Positions 1 to 12,601 of a stretch of DNA of 64,000 nucleotides are shown here, in pieces. The stretch is taken from assembly GCF_027596085.1 (NCBI RefSeq), contig NC_072465.1, positions 22,393,707 through 22,457,706 on the forward strand. Direction: 5' to 3'. A program made the translations under genes and the position numbers. The notes below the pieces were generated by a model, which was not told the DNA's origin, made no database searches, and saw nothing but the letters and a program-made list of their open reading frames with translations. Numbering within the stretch: the first letter of the stretch is position 1; every line of letters starts with the position of its first letter. The stretch is from Anoplopoma fimbria. Its lineage: Eukaryota; Chordata; Actinopteri; Perciformes; Anoplopomatidae.

Positions 1-2150
1 CACAGAAGACACTGTCTGATATTCTGTACCATGTTATGTGATACGTTCAATTTAGTCTTGTCCGTGAGGCGTTTATATATGAAAAAACATATTTTATAAT
101 GAATTGTTTTTGAAGACCACCACAGAAAGCCTCCACTGGAAGTTAATGTTAAACATTTACACCGAATTGAAGCCATTTAAACAATCCACATAAAATACCT
201 CTGATATTCATATAGGGACCATTGTATGTGTTGGGTAGACGATTTAGGTTTGCGTAGCCTTTTATGACACTTATATTGTTAGGATATTTAGATTTTTTTA
301 ATCTCAGATGGTATCACTCTAACCTTCCTCCAGCACACAATTTGTGGTATTTCTAAATATCTAAATTTAAGATCAGATAATTAATTTTTTTTCCAATGGG
401 GAACATGCAAAGTGAAGTGCTCAATTTAAAAAATAAATAAAAAATTTGTAATTGCAAACATTCTCACCGAAAGTGCATAATTATAGTATTCACCTCACCG
501 TGTTTGCCACACTATCTTTCAAACACATTTATTTCCTATTATCAAGGACTGTCTGGCTCTTTGCAGTTTTGGAAGGTTTGAAAACATCCTTGGTGCAACT
601 TTCACTTTATATATGCAACAAATATATTCATACAAATTCTCAAAGTAATTTTGCTTGGTCCATTTTCAATGATGAATGATGGGAAATATTTATAATTCCG
701 AGGGCATTAAACTTTGTTGTATTCACATGATAGGAAATGTGCCACTGACTGCAAGTCACTGTATATTAAACACGTTAGAAAATGGACAAGAAGACAAAAG
801 TCGTCTGTATTTAATGTTTCTTCAAAATCTGAGATCAGAAAAATGTTTGCTCTTTAAAGATGCACGAACTCTATTTTTCTCTCTTTTTTTCTGTAGAAAC
901 TGCACCAGTATCATGCCCATTAACTGTTATTAAACAGACTGGGTGGAGGAATAATTAGCTTTACTGTATTGTCATCTGTTATATTTGCTGTATTATTGGA
1001 CAAATGCCTCCACAGCATTTGGTTAGTTTATCAAATTATGCTCTTGCCATTGTATAACAACAACAGTAAAAATAAATAAATAAATAATATGAAGTAGGCT
1101 TAATAAAATATTGTCCAGACAATAATAACCTCTGATGTTATTTTCAGCTGGTTGACCTTTGTAATCCTAATGTGCAAAACTGATTAAGTATTGTTGATAG
1201 TATCAAAGATACAAATTGATACAAGATTGTGCTTCTCATTAAGCAGAATGACATTCAACCAGCAGAACTAAGGCTTCACTTGGGGGCAAAGGTCTACTTA
1301 ATGATTAAGGAGCAGCTTGTCAGCACCAATCAAGTCCTCCTCTTGCATTATAAATGAATTTAAAGAAAATGTAGCACACGACAGAATAGTTCTGAGAGTG
1401 CATCTCTAGCCTAATAAGAACTAAGTTCTCGTAATTAGATAACAACATATTGCAATTTGGGCAGATTTTGGAGAATGGTAGTGATAGTATCTCACTTTAG
1501 ACGAGACTGTTGTGGTGTGAAAGAACCTGAGCATTGATCCTCTGTATACAACTATTTCACCTGCAAACTCATTCTGATGCAATGTCTTTGTATTAAACAT
1601 GTGCAGTCATGCTTTCCCCATTTCAGAATTTTTTTAAATGAACTGAATTTCAGGGACACAGACAGGATTTCACTTTTGCTTTAAAAAATTCCCTTGCATA
1701 ATGCACGTCCTTGTAATCCCTAACCAAAAAGGAGGAAGTACCAAAGAGGCCCAATGTGTTTAATGAGACCATCTAATAACTTTGGTACTTCTTCTTCTCC
1801 TTTTTTTTTAGATTTTAACTCAAGGTTGCATTGATTATATTCAAGATGCATGGCCTTTTCTGAATTTATAATTATGAACCTCCAGGCCTCACCTCTCTGT
1901 GCTGATAGATAGTAACTTTTAAACTTCATACCTTATATAAGCTACATGTGTAGTTATATAATTTATATAGGGGTAGGCTCATAAACCCACTCTTGTATCA
2001 TTTGATAGACCGTCATTGATTAGACATCCTATAGGTCCCTTATCGTACAAACAGAACAGGCCTCTTGTTCAACAACCATCTGCAGGTAGTTGAGCATCTG
2101 GGGAACATTTTATTGACCTGTGACTTGGAAATATAACAATTTCTATCTAG
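1..2150. other. Gene-free left flank
   Basis: AT-rich sequence with many short stops in all frames. The few open frames (for example 452-679 and 676-933) have no recognisable domain and no splice context. No RNA gene or clear transposon was seen. The 5' end of the neighbouring gene to the left is not in view. Confidence 0.6.
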
Positions 2151-2158
2151 CTGACTAA

Positions 2159-3345
2159 CACACATGTTAAACGGTGACAGATAATCTGAAATATGTCCCT
2201 TGTTGTCAGATAATGGATACAATCTTCCTACGTCACACCAAGTTTGAAATAAACCGTTATGCGGACGTCACATTTTAACCGTTACCAGTTAACCAACGTT
2301 AAGTCATGGTCACAGTATAAATGACAGTTAAACAACATTAAGTCATGGTCACTGTATAAATGACAGTTGACTAACATTAAGTCATGGTCACTGTATAAAT
2401 GACAGTTAAACAACATTAAGTCATGGTCACTGTATAAATGACAGTTGACCAACATTAAGTCATGGTCACTGTATAAATGACAGTTAAACAACATTAAGTC
2501 ATGGTCACTGTATAAATGACAGTTGACCAACGTTAAGTCATGGTCACTGTATAAATGACAGTTGACTAACGTTAAGTCATGGTCACTGTATAAATGACAG
2601 TTGACCAAGGTTAAGTCATGGTCACTGTATAAATGACAGTTGACCAACATTAAGTCATGGTCACAGTATAAATGACAGTTAAATAACATTAAGTCATGGT
2701 CACAGTATAAATGACAGTTAAATAACATTAAGTCATGGTCACTGTATAAATGACAGTTAAACAACGTTAAGTCATGTCACTGTATAAATGTCACTGTATA
2801 AATGACAGTTGACCAACGTTAAGTCATGGTCACAGTATAAATGACAGTTGATCAACATTAAGTCATGGTCACTGTATAAATGACAGTTAACCGGCCGTTG
2901 TTTGCCTGGCAGATATTTTGTTATTATTTCGTATGAATTACTAAAGGTAAGTGAGGTTACATAAGCTAAACTTATCATTAAAGACGTTAACGTCAAGTGA
3001 CGCCGGTAAACTAACACACGTTACACGGTGACAGATAATCCCTTGCTGTCCGATAATGGAAACAATCTCCCTACGTCACTCCAAATTTGAACTCAACCGT
3101 TAGCAGGAGAATTCTCGCATGCGGACGTCACATTTTAACTGTTACCAGTTAACCAACGGTAAATAAATGACAGTTGACGAACGTTAACCGTTAACCGTTG
3201 TTTGCCAAAAGAACAACTTTAATTGTTTTTGGCCGATATTTTGCTATTATTTCGTATGAATTACTAAAGGTAAGTGAGGTTAGATAAGGTTAAGTAGCTA
3301 AACTTATCATTAAAGACGTTAACGTCAAGTGACGCCGGTTACCTT
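2159..3345. repeat. Unequal tandem duplication upstream of sycp1
   Basis: Two diverged copies of one block lie head to tail. Copy 1 spans about 2159-3012 and copy 2 about 3013-3345. Each starts with a segment around GGTGACAGATAATC, continues through TGCGGACGTCACATTTTAAC and ends with ATTACTAAAGGTAAGTGAGG and GACGTTAACGTCAAGTGACG. Copy 1 is longer because a 39-bp minisatellite has expanded inside it. Copy 2 holds only one degenerate unit of that repeat. Both copies keep a perfect splice-donor-like AAAG|GTAAGT. Confidence 0.8.
2299..2890. repeat. 39-bp minisatellite, about 15 units
   Basis: The unit begins TTAAGTCATGGTCACTGTAT and repeats every 39 bases (for example starts at 2299 and 2338). 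Variation is mostly CACTG/CACAG and a few substitutions. One irregular, partly deleted unit lies near 2760-2800. Because 39 is a multiple of three, the minus strand shows a long open frame of 13-residue repeats. That frame is a product of the period, not a gene. Confidence 0.95.
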
Positions 3346-3450
3346 GGTAACGTCAGTTGACATAACCAACGGCTCACCGTTAGGTTGACTAAATATATAA
3401 ATATATGTATATATGTAATGCTTTTCCCGACGAAATGTGTCTTTGATAAT

Positions 3451-4190
3451 GTTACTTTATGTTACATGATATAAACTGTAACGTTACTTTATGTTACATG
3501 ATATAAACTGCAACGTTACTTTATGTTACATGATATAAACTGTAACGTTACGTTACTTTATGTAACGTTACATGATATAAACTGTAACGTTACTTTATGT
3601 TACATGATATAAACTGTTACTTTATGTCACATGATATAAACTGTAACGTTACTTTATGTTACATGATATAAACTGTAACGTTACTTTATGTTACATGATA
3701 TAAACTGTAACGTTACTTTATGTTACATGATATAAACTGTAACGTTACTTTATGTTACATGATATAAACTGTAACGTTACTTTATGTTACATGATATAAA
3801 CTGTAACGTTACTTTATGTTACATGATATAAACTGTAACGTTACTTTATGTTACATGATATAAACTGTAACGTTACTTTATGTTACATGATATAAAAACT
3901 GTAACATTACTTTATGTTACATGATATAAACTGTAACGTTACTTTATGTTACATGATATAAACTGCAACGTTACTTTATGTTACATGATATAAACTGTAA
4001 CGTTACTTTATGTTACATGATATAAACTGTAACGTTACTTTATGTTACATGATATAAACTGTAACGTTACTTTATGTTACATGATATAAACTGTAACGTT
4101 ACTTTATGTTACATGATATAAACTGCAACGTTACTTTATGTTACATGATATAAACTGTAACGTTACTTTATGTTACATGATATAAACTGT
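3451..4190. repeat. 32-bp minisatellite, about 23 units
   Basis: The unit is GTAACGTTACTTTATGTTAC followed by ATGATATAAACT, 32 bases (starts at 3478 and 3510 confirm the period). Most units are identical, with a few C/T changes, short units near 3545-3620 and one unit with extra A bases near 3895. The array ends only about 18 bases before the splice acceptor of the first coding exon of sycp1, so it fills the 3' part of that intron. Confidence 0.95.
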
Positions 4191-4209
4191 ATCCATTGCT
4201 CATTTCAGG

Positions 4210-7200
4210 ATGGAGAGAGACCGGGGATTTAGCTTCAAACTGGTGGTTCCGTCCAGGGGGAATAACGGACAGGTATCAGCCGTTCGACCTCAGGAGGTTG
4301 TTGAGACCTGTGCTGACTTCATGAATGCATTGCAGCAGGTATTGAACCAATAGTTAACCACCAGGAAACATTAATGAATAACACCAAGGTAAAACACTAA
4401 TGCCAGCTCAGCACTGACACAGTAATGCAAAAATATATTTTAAATTAGCATCCACTCAGAAATCCTTTAAAAATAGTTATTTAATACATATTAAATAAAA
4501 TATAAGTGTAAGTTCATAAACTGAATTCAATGCAACAATGCAATCTTCAGTGTTGACAGAAATCAGACACTGATGGCACAGCGCTGTGTATTACATATTT
4601 TTTACAACCAAAAATGCTTTGCGCTGGTTAGGGGGTTACTTGGCTGAATATATATTTCACAGGAGGGTACATCACTGAAAAAAGGGTGAGACCCACTGCA
4701 GTAATGAATAAAGGCAGTAATCATTCATACAGAATACAGATGGTGACTAAGCATAAATGCTGTTTCCCCCCCTAGGGTAACAGTGAAGGATTTGAAAAAG
4801 AGACAAGCATGCCTTTCCCAAATACAAGTGTGGTTGCACCGACTAGAACAGGTATTTCCTATTTGACAGCGAGTTGGCAAGTATCACAAAACCGTATAAT
4901 AACTTCATTATTGTCTCTCCTCTGAAGAACTCCCCAGGATGAAAGCTGTGCCACCGATGGAAAAAGGCGATGTAATCTTTTTATTATTCAAATATGTGAA
5001 GCATGAATCGGATAGATTTGGTGTTTATTTCAAAAGCATGTCAATTTAACCTCCCATTATTGTTAATATTCCCCAGAATAATTGCACTCCTGGGCAGCTG
5101 TATTCCAAGCTGTTTGATGAAGTTGAGAAAATAAAGTGTTGGAAGGTTAAAGTAGACTCTGACACTGTGCAAAAGGAAAGGAAGCTCCAAGAAAACAAAA
5201 GAACAATTGAAACTCAGCGCAAAGCCATTCAGGAATTGCAGGTATGTGTCTCATCTGTTATTTTCTCTCTCTAACCACATATTCATTTATTTTTTTAATC
5301 AAAGGATTACTGATAAAAGAGGAACTGCATACTATAACACCCTTTGATACCTATAGTGGTGTGTATTATGTCTGTTCTGTCTTTGTAGTTTGGAAATGAA
5401 AGTCTCAGCGTGAAGCTGGAGGAACAGATCAGTGAAAATGAGGATTTGAGGAACAAGTAGGGGTTTTGTTTGAAAATGTTCTAAGACTAAACATGCTCTG
5501 TAAAAGCCCAATAAACATGATAATCTAATTCGTAAAATTATATATATTTTTTACAAATTTTAAATACAGAAACAACGGCACAAGGAACTTGTGTAATATA
5601 CTCAAAGATACTTTTCAGCGGTCAGCTGAGAAAATGCATTTATGTAAGTAAAAGTGCTTCACATTTTTTTGTGTCTTAACCAGTAAAATTATTAAAGTGT
5701 TTAAAATAAGGACACATTGCTGCATATTTTATATAAAAATCTTTACATTTTCTAGTTGAATCCGAAAGAGAAGAAACACATCACCTCTTTATGGAAAATA
5801 GTAGTACTATTCAGGTAAAACACCTCTAAATCTATATTACAATGAAGTTATTTTTTAATGAAGATAATTTGTTAGAAAGGAGTCAGTTAAACAGTTTGAT
5901 TTAAGGTTTGATGATAAGTTTACATGTAACTTTTTTCCGTAGAAACTGACTGCAGCATTTGAAAGCCTTCGTTCTCAAACAGAAGCTGATCAACAAGAGA
6001 TGAAGAAAGGTTTCTTCTCATGATCCTTTCACCTCAGGATATTTGAATCTGTCAGAAATAAATAAATTAAAGGACATAAAAAGAAGTATTGACTGATTAA
6101 CAAGCCAGATAATGTGTCCACAAGCAATAAATAACCATTTTATATTTTCCAGTCAAAGAGGCCTTGCTGCAATTTGAAGATCTAAAAGAGAAATATCATC
6201 AAGAATATAACATGAAAGAAAAAGAGGTAAGTCAAATAAAAGTATTTTCAGATCAGTTTATTTGGGAACTTTTGAAACAAAACAAGGATGTTCACTCACA
6301 TTCACAGGTTGCAGATCTTCAAACTAAAATTAAGGATAAGGAAAATGAACTTCAAAAACTCCTGCTTGACCTCCTTGAAACCCAGAAGCACTGCACACAA
6401 CTACAAGAGACAACAAGTAAGAACATGATTAGATTTCAAGATTAGGTGATCATAACTGTTTGATTTTAGATTCAGAGTTTTGTAAAAGTAAGTGTTGCTA
6501 AAGTTTGTTTCGTGAACATTGTTTTGTTTACCAAAACAATGTTTCCTGTTCAACAGCTTTCAATGTTTTGTCAGCAACGTTTTGAATAACATTCCCAGCA
6601 GCTGTAATAAGGAGAATTAAAATGCTCAAAGATGAATAAGGTTTAATTAAAGATAATAATAGTTGGTAAGCAATATGATTGAATGAAGGTAACAGTGAGA
6701 AACCATATCAAGGTTCTCGAGGTTTTGTCTTAAACGTTACAGAAGCTTTGACTGTGACATCAACAAACGAATACCTGAACTATTACTAATTTGTTATAAT
6801 AGTTCTTATGTCTTTTATGTCTGTATTTCGGGATAACTGCTTATTAAAATGACACATAAAGGGGAAAAAGTAGGCCTTACTATAAAACTATAACATATTT
6901 GTTAGTATGAGTACACTAGTACACTTATTTGAAGGATCACTAGAGAAGGATACCAAAGATGTTATCATTAAATAACTACTGACTTTACAGATTACCAACG
7001 TGAACTTCTAAAAAGCTCAAAAAACGAACAAGAATCCCTTCTCCAAAGACTTAACGCTGCAGAGCAGCACTGTAGAGAAACTGAGGTGAGTGTGTTGAGA
7101 TTCTTTTCATTTTCATTGAAACATGATTGTTTCATGTATTATCTGCTTTGATAAAAGAGTCCTATCCCTCAGGAAAATCGTGAAGCTATTGCTGCAATGC

Positions 7201-10200
7201 TGGCCCAAAGCAAAGAAGAATATGGAGAGATGATTCAAAACAAAGACTTGACCTTGCAGGAGCTCACTAGAATTAAAAATCAGCAAGCAGAGAAGCTGGA
7301 GGAGACTCAGACTAGCATTACGGAGCTGCAGAATTCACTAGCCTTAGAGATACAGAGGTATAAACAGCTCATGTAAATTCAGAGCATTTTTTGGACCAAA
7401 TGCAGTTTTCCCTCATACCATTTTGTTCCTGTTTTGACCCATTTTAAAGGAGCAAGGAACTTGAGGATAATCTTATTGCAAACAACAAAGAACTTGAAAG
7501 GAGAAACACACTTCTAGGTAAGCCTCACTGAGTGAAATATGTAGATATTATTATTTGATGCTCTTTCAAGCTAAAATAAGACGTTTTACTCAACAGAAGA
7601 GAGCATGGAGCAGAGTGCAGAGAAAGATGGGCAGATCAAAACCCTTGAAGATGAACTGGTAGGGTGGATCTTAATTTTCTAGAAGAGTGCATTCTTTGTT
7701 TCTCAACCAGTCATCATAGTTCGAACACTACAGATAAGAACTTCAAGACACTCATAGTATGCTTATGTTGTTCCTAGGATGAAAAATCTAAATCTGTTGA
7801 GTCCATGAAGGGTAAGATTGAAATCACTGAACTCAGAGTGGAGGAACTTACAGCTGAGCTGTCGAGGAAAACTGAAGAAGTCCAGCTATTTAAGGTGATA
7901 CAAATAAATACCTCTATCTATAGACAAATAAAGAAAGCTTTTTTTATACCATAGTCTAAAACAGATGCAGAAATGTTAGACCTGTATAAATTGTTTGTTA
8001 ACACAGAACGAAGCAGAGATTGAGAAAAAAGAAAAGGAACTACTGAAGAAGACTTGTGAAGCTGCTGAAAACGCACAAGAGGATTTAAAGGAGAAGGCTG
8101 CAGTGACACAGGTTTTTACATGGTTTACTTCTCATCATCTCTTACCCACAGTTCAGATCTATTTTTGGAAAATATTTTTTATAATGGAAAAATATTCAGT
8201 GAAATTGTGTATATACACACTAATATGGCTTCACCACATTATGCTTATTTTATATTCTCAGATCAAAGTGCAAGAGCTGGAGGGACAATTGACTAGTGAA
8301 TTAAAGAAGAATAAAGAACAAACCGTTCAGATGGAGCAACTGGGGAAAGACTTCACACAGCATAAGTGAGTTCTTACAGCCAGCCAATTCTGAATATTAG
8401 CATATAAAATATTATATTGAACTGCAGTAATCTTAATGTATAATGTTTAATTCATGTATTTCTTTAAGAGTAAAGTACCAAAAGCTATTATCCACCTTTA
8501 ACGAGCTGCAGTGTGAGAAGACAGCCATTCAACAGCAGTTTGAGAGTCGATCTTCTAATGTGAAAGCTATTGAGGCAAACATGAAGGTCTGAATTATCCA
8601 TTCAAATGTGATCATTTTCTTATGTACATTAGCTGTCTCCGTTTTTGTTTTTTATTTCCGACTATCATATGAATGCCACATGCTGAAAGCTGTTTTGACC
8701 GATCAGGTGAGTAAGGAGAAGGTTGTGAAGTTCACAAGTGAAATTCAAAGACTGGAAGAAGAAAACCAATGTTTACGGTGAGTTTTGCACTTTAGAGACA
8801 TTAAGAGGTTTGACGTTGTGTAGTTTTCAAGGTTAATATTTTTATATTTTCATTAAATAGAGAGGAAGTGAACTCCATTAATACCAAAAGCCATGGGACA
8901 TATCAGGAAACAGAGGCTTTGCAGAAGAAAATTGAAGAACATGTAAGTATGCCAACTAAACCATTTCTCAACAGTAACACAAGGCCTCATAATGGTGCCT
9001 GTTCTGAAAGTGTGGAATGATGATTTCTCTGTGATTTTGTGTATAGTGTGAACATCTACAGCAGGAAATTACAGAAAGAGAAAATCGGATCAAATCTGTG
9101 GAAACAAAGGTTATTGAAAAACTGAAATGTGAAATGCTAATATTGTTGATAATTTTGTGGAAATAACAATAAATTGTTTGTTTTTAGCTGTGCAATCTCA
9201 GAAAAAAATTTGAAATCAAATTTAAAGCCCAAGAGGGATACCAGAAAGAGGTTTGTGACTGTAAAGCTGTAGATTGGCGGTACACGGAATGGTGTTGTTA
9301 TATATTCTGTTAACAGTGAAATTATATATTTTCAGAATAAAATGCTTAAGAAACAAATAGCAAAGGAGAATGCAAAATCCAGTCAACTTGAAATTGTGGT
9401 ATGTTTTTTTTTTCTTCTAGTATGTAATATTCATATAAAACATGTGAAATAATAAGTATAGCCCTGTATGATGTAGATGGTTGTCTTTGTCTTCAGATAA
9501 GCAGTCTTCAGGAGAAATCCCAGAACCTTAATAGACTGAATGAAGAAGACCATCAGAAAATGCTCTTGGATCTTGAGTCCAAATCATCCTTTACAGCAGA
9601 GCTTGAGAATGAGGTTACTTGTGTGATATGTTGTTAACCACATTTTAAGTTCCTCATAATAACATTTTTTAATAAAAACACCTTTCTTACAGCTACAAAA
9701 ACTCAGATTAACAGCATCAGAGGCCATCAAGAACAAGGAAGACATAGAACTCAAGTGTCAACACAAGATAGCAGATATGGTCGCACTTATGGAGAAACAT
9801 AAGGTAAGGTCATTATGAAGTTAATGTTGTGCCGTCTGAAGATTGTCTTTTCTAGCATTACTGTCAATCCAAATACATGTTGCATTGGAAGGAACTTGAC
9901 TTTTTTTTTATAGAGCCAGTATGACCGGATGGTTGAAGAAAAGGACGCAGAGCTTGATGAGAAAAAGAGGAAAGAGATGGAAGCTGTTGCCTCAAGGAAA
10001 TCTCTGGTATGTTGCTGAAAAATAATAAATTAATGTTTATTTACATATAAAACAATCAATAAATTATAAGGAAAACTAAATTCTGAAAATCAGGAGTTGG
10101 ACCTCACCAAGCAGAAGGCTGATATTGATCAGCTGAAGCAACAGCTGAAGACAGAAATAACAGAGAAGGTATGACCCAGTTTGAATCAGTTTCACTGAAA

Positions 10201-11969
10201 CAGGTTGTACTTAACTTTTTGAGCGACAGTTCATTCATGGAGAAACACTTTTCATTGCTATTAGGAAAACCTGCAGAAGGAGCTGACTGACTTGAAGAAG
10301 GTAATATCATCAATAAAAAACAGTCAGCTGTCAGAAGCAAGAAAAAAGCAGGTACAACATCTAACAGGCAGCCACTGATGACGTGGTTTGTCATCACATG
10401 TACTTAACCAAGAATGAATCCTTTCATTTCCAGTCACCTGCCTCAGACTATAAACAAGGGAGATGTTCGAAGACCCCAAAAGACAGCTCTTCAAAAAGAC
10501 ACCAGTTTGACTTCTCCAAGGCTAAGAAAACTCCCTCCTACAGCAAAGATGATGGAAGAACTGCAATTAAGAAGAAAGCTGTGAGTTTAATCCACCAAAA
10601 GTTTTAGACTGTCTTATTTCAGGCACATTCTTACATTTTGAGGAGAGTTGGAAATCAAATCTTCATATTGACTTAACTTATGTTGCATTCTTGTGTAATT
10701 GTTGCCGACAGTTTAATTCATTTTCATGTTCAAGACAGGTTGAGTAAAAATACTGTTGGCATTGTGTATTAACTCACCTGTTAGTCCCATTAGACCGTCT
10801 TCCCATGAAAGAGGCCAACCTATAACCATTAAACAGCATTTGCCCTTTTCACACAGACATACTGGTCGTTATTTACCTAAACTGAGTGGAGATAAACAAT
10901 GGAAGGTGTTTGGTGTGTATGCATGTGAATGCAAAAGCTGTGTATTTATATGTGCATTCATGTGTCGGGGGATTTGTCACTAGAGGTTATTACTGAGTGG
11001 TAGCCCATTGCCAATAAATAAATCAAACTATATTAACATTTTATGTCTTCTGTGGTTAAGCAATCTGACACTGAATCCATAAGAACATCGTGTGGAACAA
11101 CCCCAAAGACCAAGGTAACAACAATTTATTCTGTTTATTCATTAATTGTTAACTTGATATGATGATAAAGACCAGCATAACTTAAAAGTTAAGTCTATGT
11201 GGATGTAACCACTATTGTAGCATTCATAATCATAAAACACAGACTGACACTGACTTTGTATCTAAGGAAATTCACAATGAAGACCTGAAAACCCAGAGAT
11301 GTAATACAAATGGAGTTGGCGGAACATCAAAGATCAAAGTAATATCCTATATTTTTCTGACATTTTCCAAAATGCATAAAAATATGAATGACTTTCGCTG
11401 ACATTTCCTATTTGTATTCCATTACAGTCGTACAGAATAAGGACTCCTCCTTCTGCTGAAAAGGCAGCACACTGGGGGAAGAGCACCATAGAGCTTGAAC
11501 CCAAGTCTGACAGCTCCGACCAAAATGATCTCTTGGTGAGTTTTTTTTTTCTTTTTTTGCTATGGTTTGTTTGTCAGAAGAATACATTGTCCTTGTTTGT
11601 GTGTAGGGCTTTTGATCATTTGTGCAACATTGCCAGTAGAGCTTATTTGGCCTTCTCTTTCTCTTCTTGTCAGACATTTGCAAGTGCACCTGTACCCAAT
11701 TTCTCTGCTCCACAGTGCAAACTTAACATCTTCAAGAAGGTAACATGCTTATTTATTGTATACATGGACGAAGAATAAATAATCCCTGGTAGTTTATATT
11801 TAAAAGAATTGGATCAACATTTTTTCAGATTCAGAGCCCTGTCGCTCATAAATCACCAGGGAACTCCTTGAAGTTAGCTGCAATGAAGAGAATGAGAGAT
11901 GCTGGTTGGACGGCTGTTACTGGCTGTGACAAAAAAAAGAGGACGACCAATGAGAAGATCTTTGCTTAA
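4210..11969 (+). CDS. sycp1: Synaptonemal complex protein 1 (SYCP1)
   Basis: Transverse-filament protein of the meiotic synaptonemal complex. The N-terminus meets its partner in the central element and the C-terminus anchors to the chromosome axis. I traced 34 coding exons giving about 1051 aa (human 976). Coding exons: 4210-4338, 4776-4851, 4928-4971, 5077-5241, 5389-5456, 5570-5643, 5756-5814, 5943-6009, 6153-6226, 6308-6416, 6991-7085, 7173-7357, 7450-7517, 7597-7658, 7778-7894, 8007-8111, 8262-8365, 8469-8586, 8707-8777, 8861-8942, 9047-9109, 9188-9250, 9336-9398, 9497-9613, 9693-9803, 9914-10006, 10094-10168, 10265-10351, 10434-10580, 11061-11114, 11243-11338, 11428-11535, 11674-11739, 11829-11969. 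Diagnostic blocks are FSFKLVVPSR at the start, KAIQELQFGNE, CQHKIADMVALMEKHK, and a basic tail with AMKRMRDAGW. The middle is heptad-like coiled coil rich in E, K, Q and L. The start codon lies one base into an exon after CATTTCAG, so a noncoding exon lies upstream. The ends of exons 28 and 31 are ambiguous. Confidence 0.95.
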
Positions 11970-12344
11970 ATAGCGCTGTTAAAGGTCAGATAAGCAGTTA
12001 TCATAATAGACAGGTTCAGATGTTCAATTTCCAACTTTGTTAACGTACATATACAGCACTGTTAGGGATCAAATAGACAGTATTAATGATAATAACATGC
12101 CAATTTATTTCTTAACATGCATAGAAAGTATAGTTATGGATCGGTTCAACTGTATTGTTACCAACAGAAACAGTTAGGTGTTCATATTCCAACGTTTTTA
12201 GCAAGTTTTTGTTGGGTTTGGAGGAGATTTAAGTGACTGCAGAGTTTTTTGTAGCGCTGTCGTATTGTATGACTTATCTTTACTGGTGTTCACATGCAAT
12301 GAAATTACTTCTGCACAAGTTTATATTGTTGGTGTCGGAAATGG

Positions 12345-12350
12345 TTTATT
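12345..12350 (-). terminator. Possible polyadenylation signal of the mucin-like gene
   Basis: TTTATT on the plus strand reads AATAAA on the minus strand, about 250 bases beyond the stop at 12602. If used, this 3'UTR overlaps the sycp1 3'UTR by roughly 100 bases in antisense. Confidence 0.4.
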
Positions 12351-12407
12351 TATGTATTACTAACTTAATATATTAACATTTTAAAATATTGACAGTAAAT
12401 TAAGTAA

Positions 12408-12413
12408 AATAAA
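12408..12413 (+). terminator. sycp1: sycp1 polyadenylation signal
   Basis: AATAAA about 440 bases after the sycp1 stop, followed by T/G-rich sequence. It is the first canonical signal in the 3' region and fits cleavage near 12430. Confidence 0.6.
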
Positions 12414-12601
12414 TGTTCAAATCGATCAGCGTTGTCCTTGTTTGAATGTTCTGCCCATCGGTATGTTCCCTTCCTCTCTGCCGTCAGCCTCTCATGAAGA
12501 ATTTATATTTCACAGTAATTAAATGTCTTGAAATTGTATTAATTAGTGGAAGAGAAGAAGCTCCGAAGGTGACACCTCAAACTTTGGGAACTCCCGTCTC
12601 C

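Noticed and set aside
2282..2764. 160-codon minus-strand open frame of 13-residue repeats (VNCHLYSDHDLML)
   Set aside because: It is produced by the 39-bp minisatellite, whose period is a multiple of three. No start context, splice sites or homology.
2299..4190. Repeat arrays resembling a CRISPR locus at first glance
   Set aside because: Units are directly abutting with no unique spacers, and the genome is vertebrate. They are minisatellites.
10104..10397. 97-codon minus-strand open frame
   Set aside because: Antisense to sycp1 exons at 10094-10168 and 10265-10351; no independent protein character.
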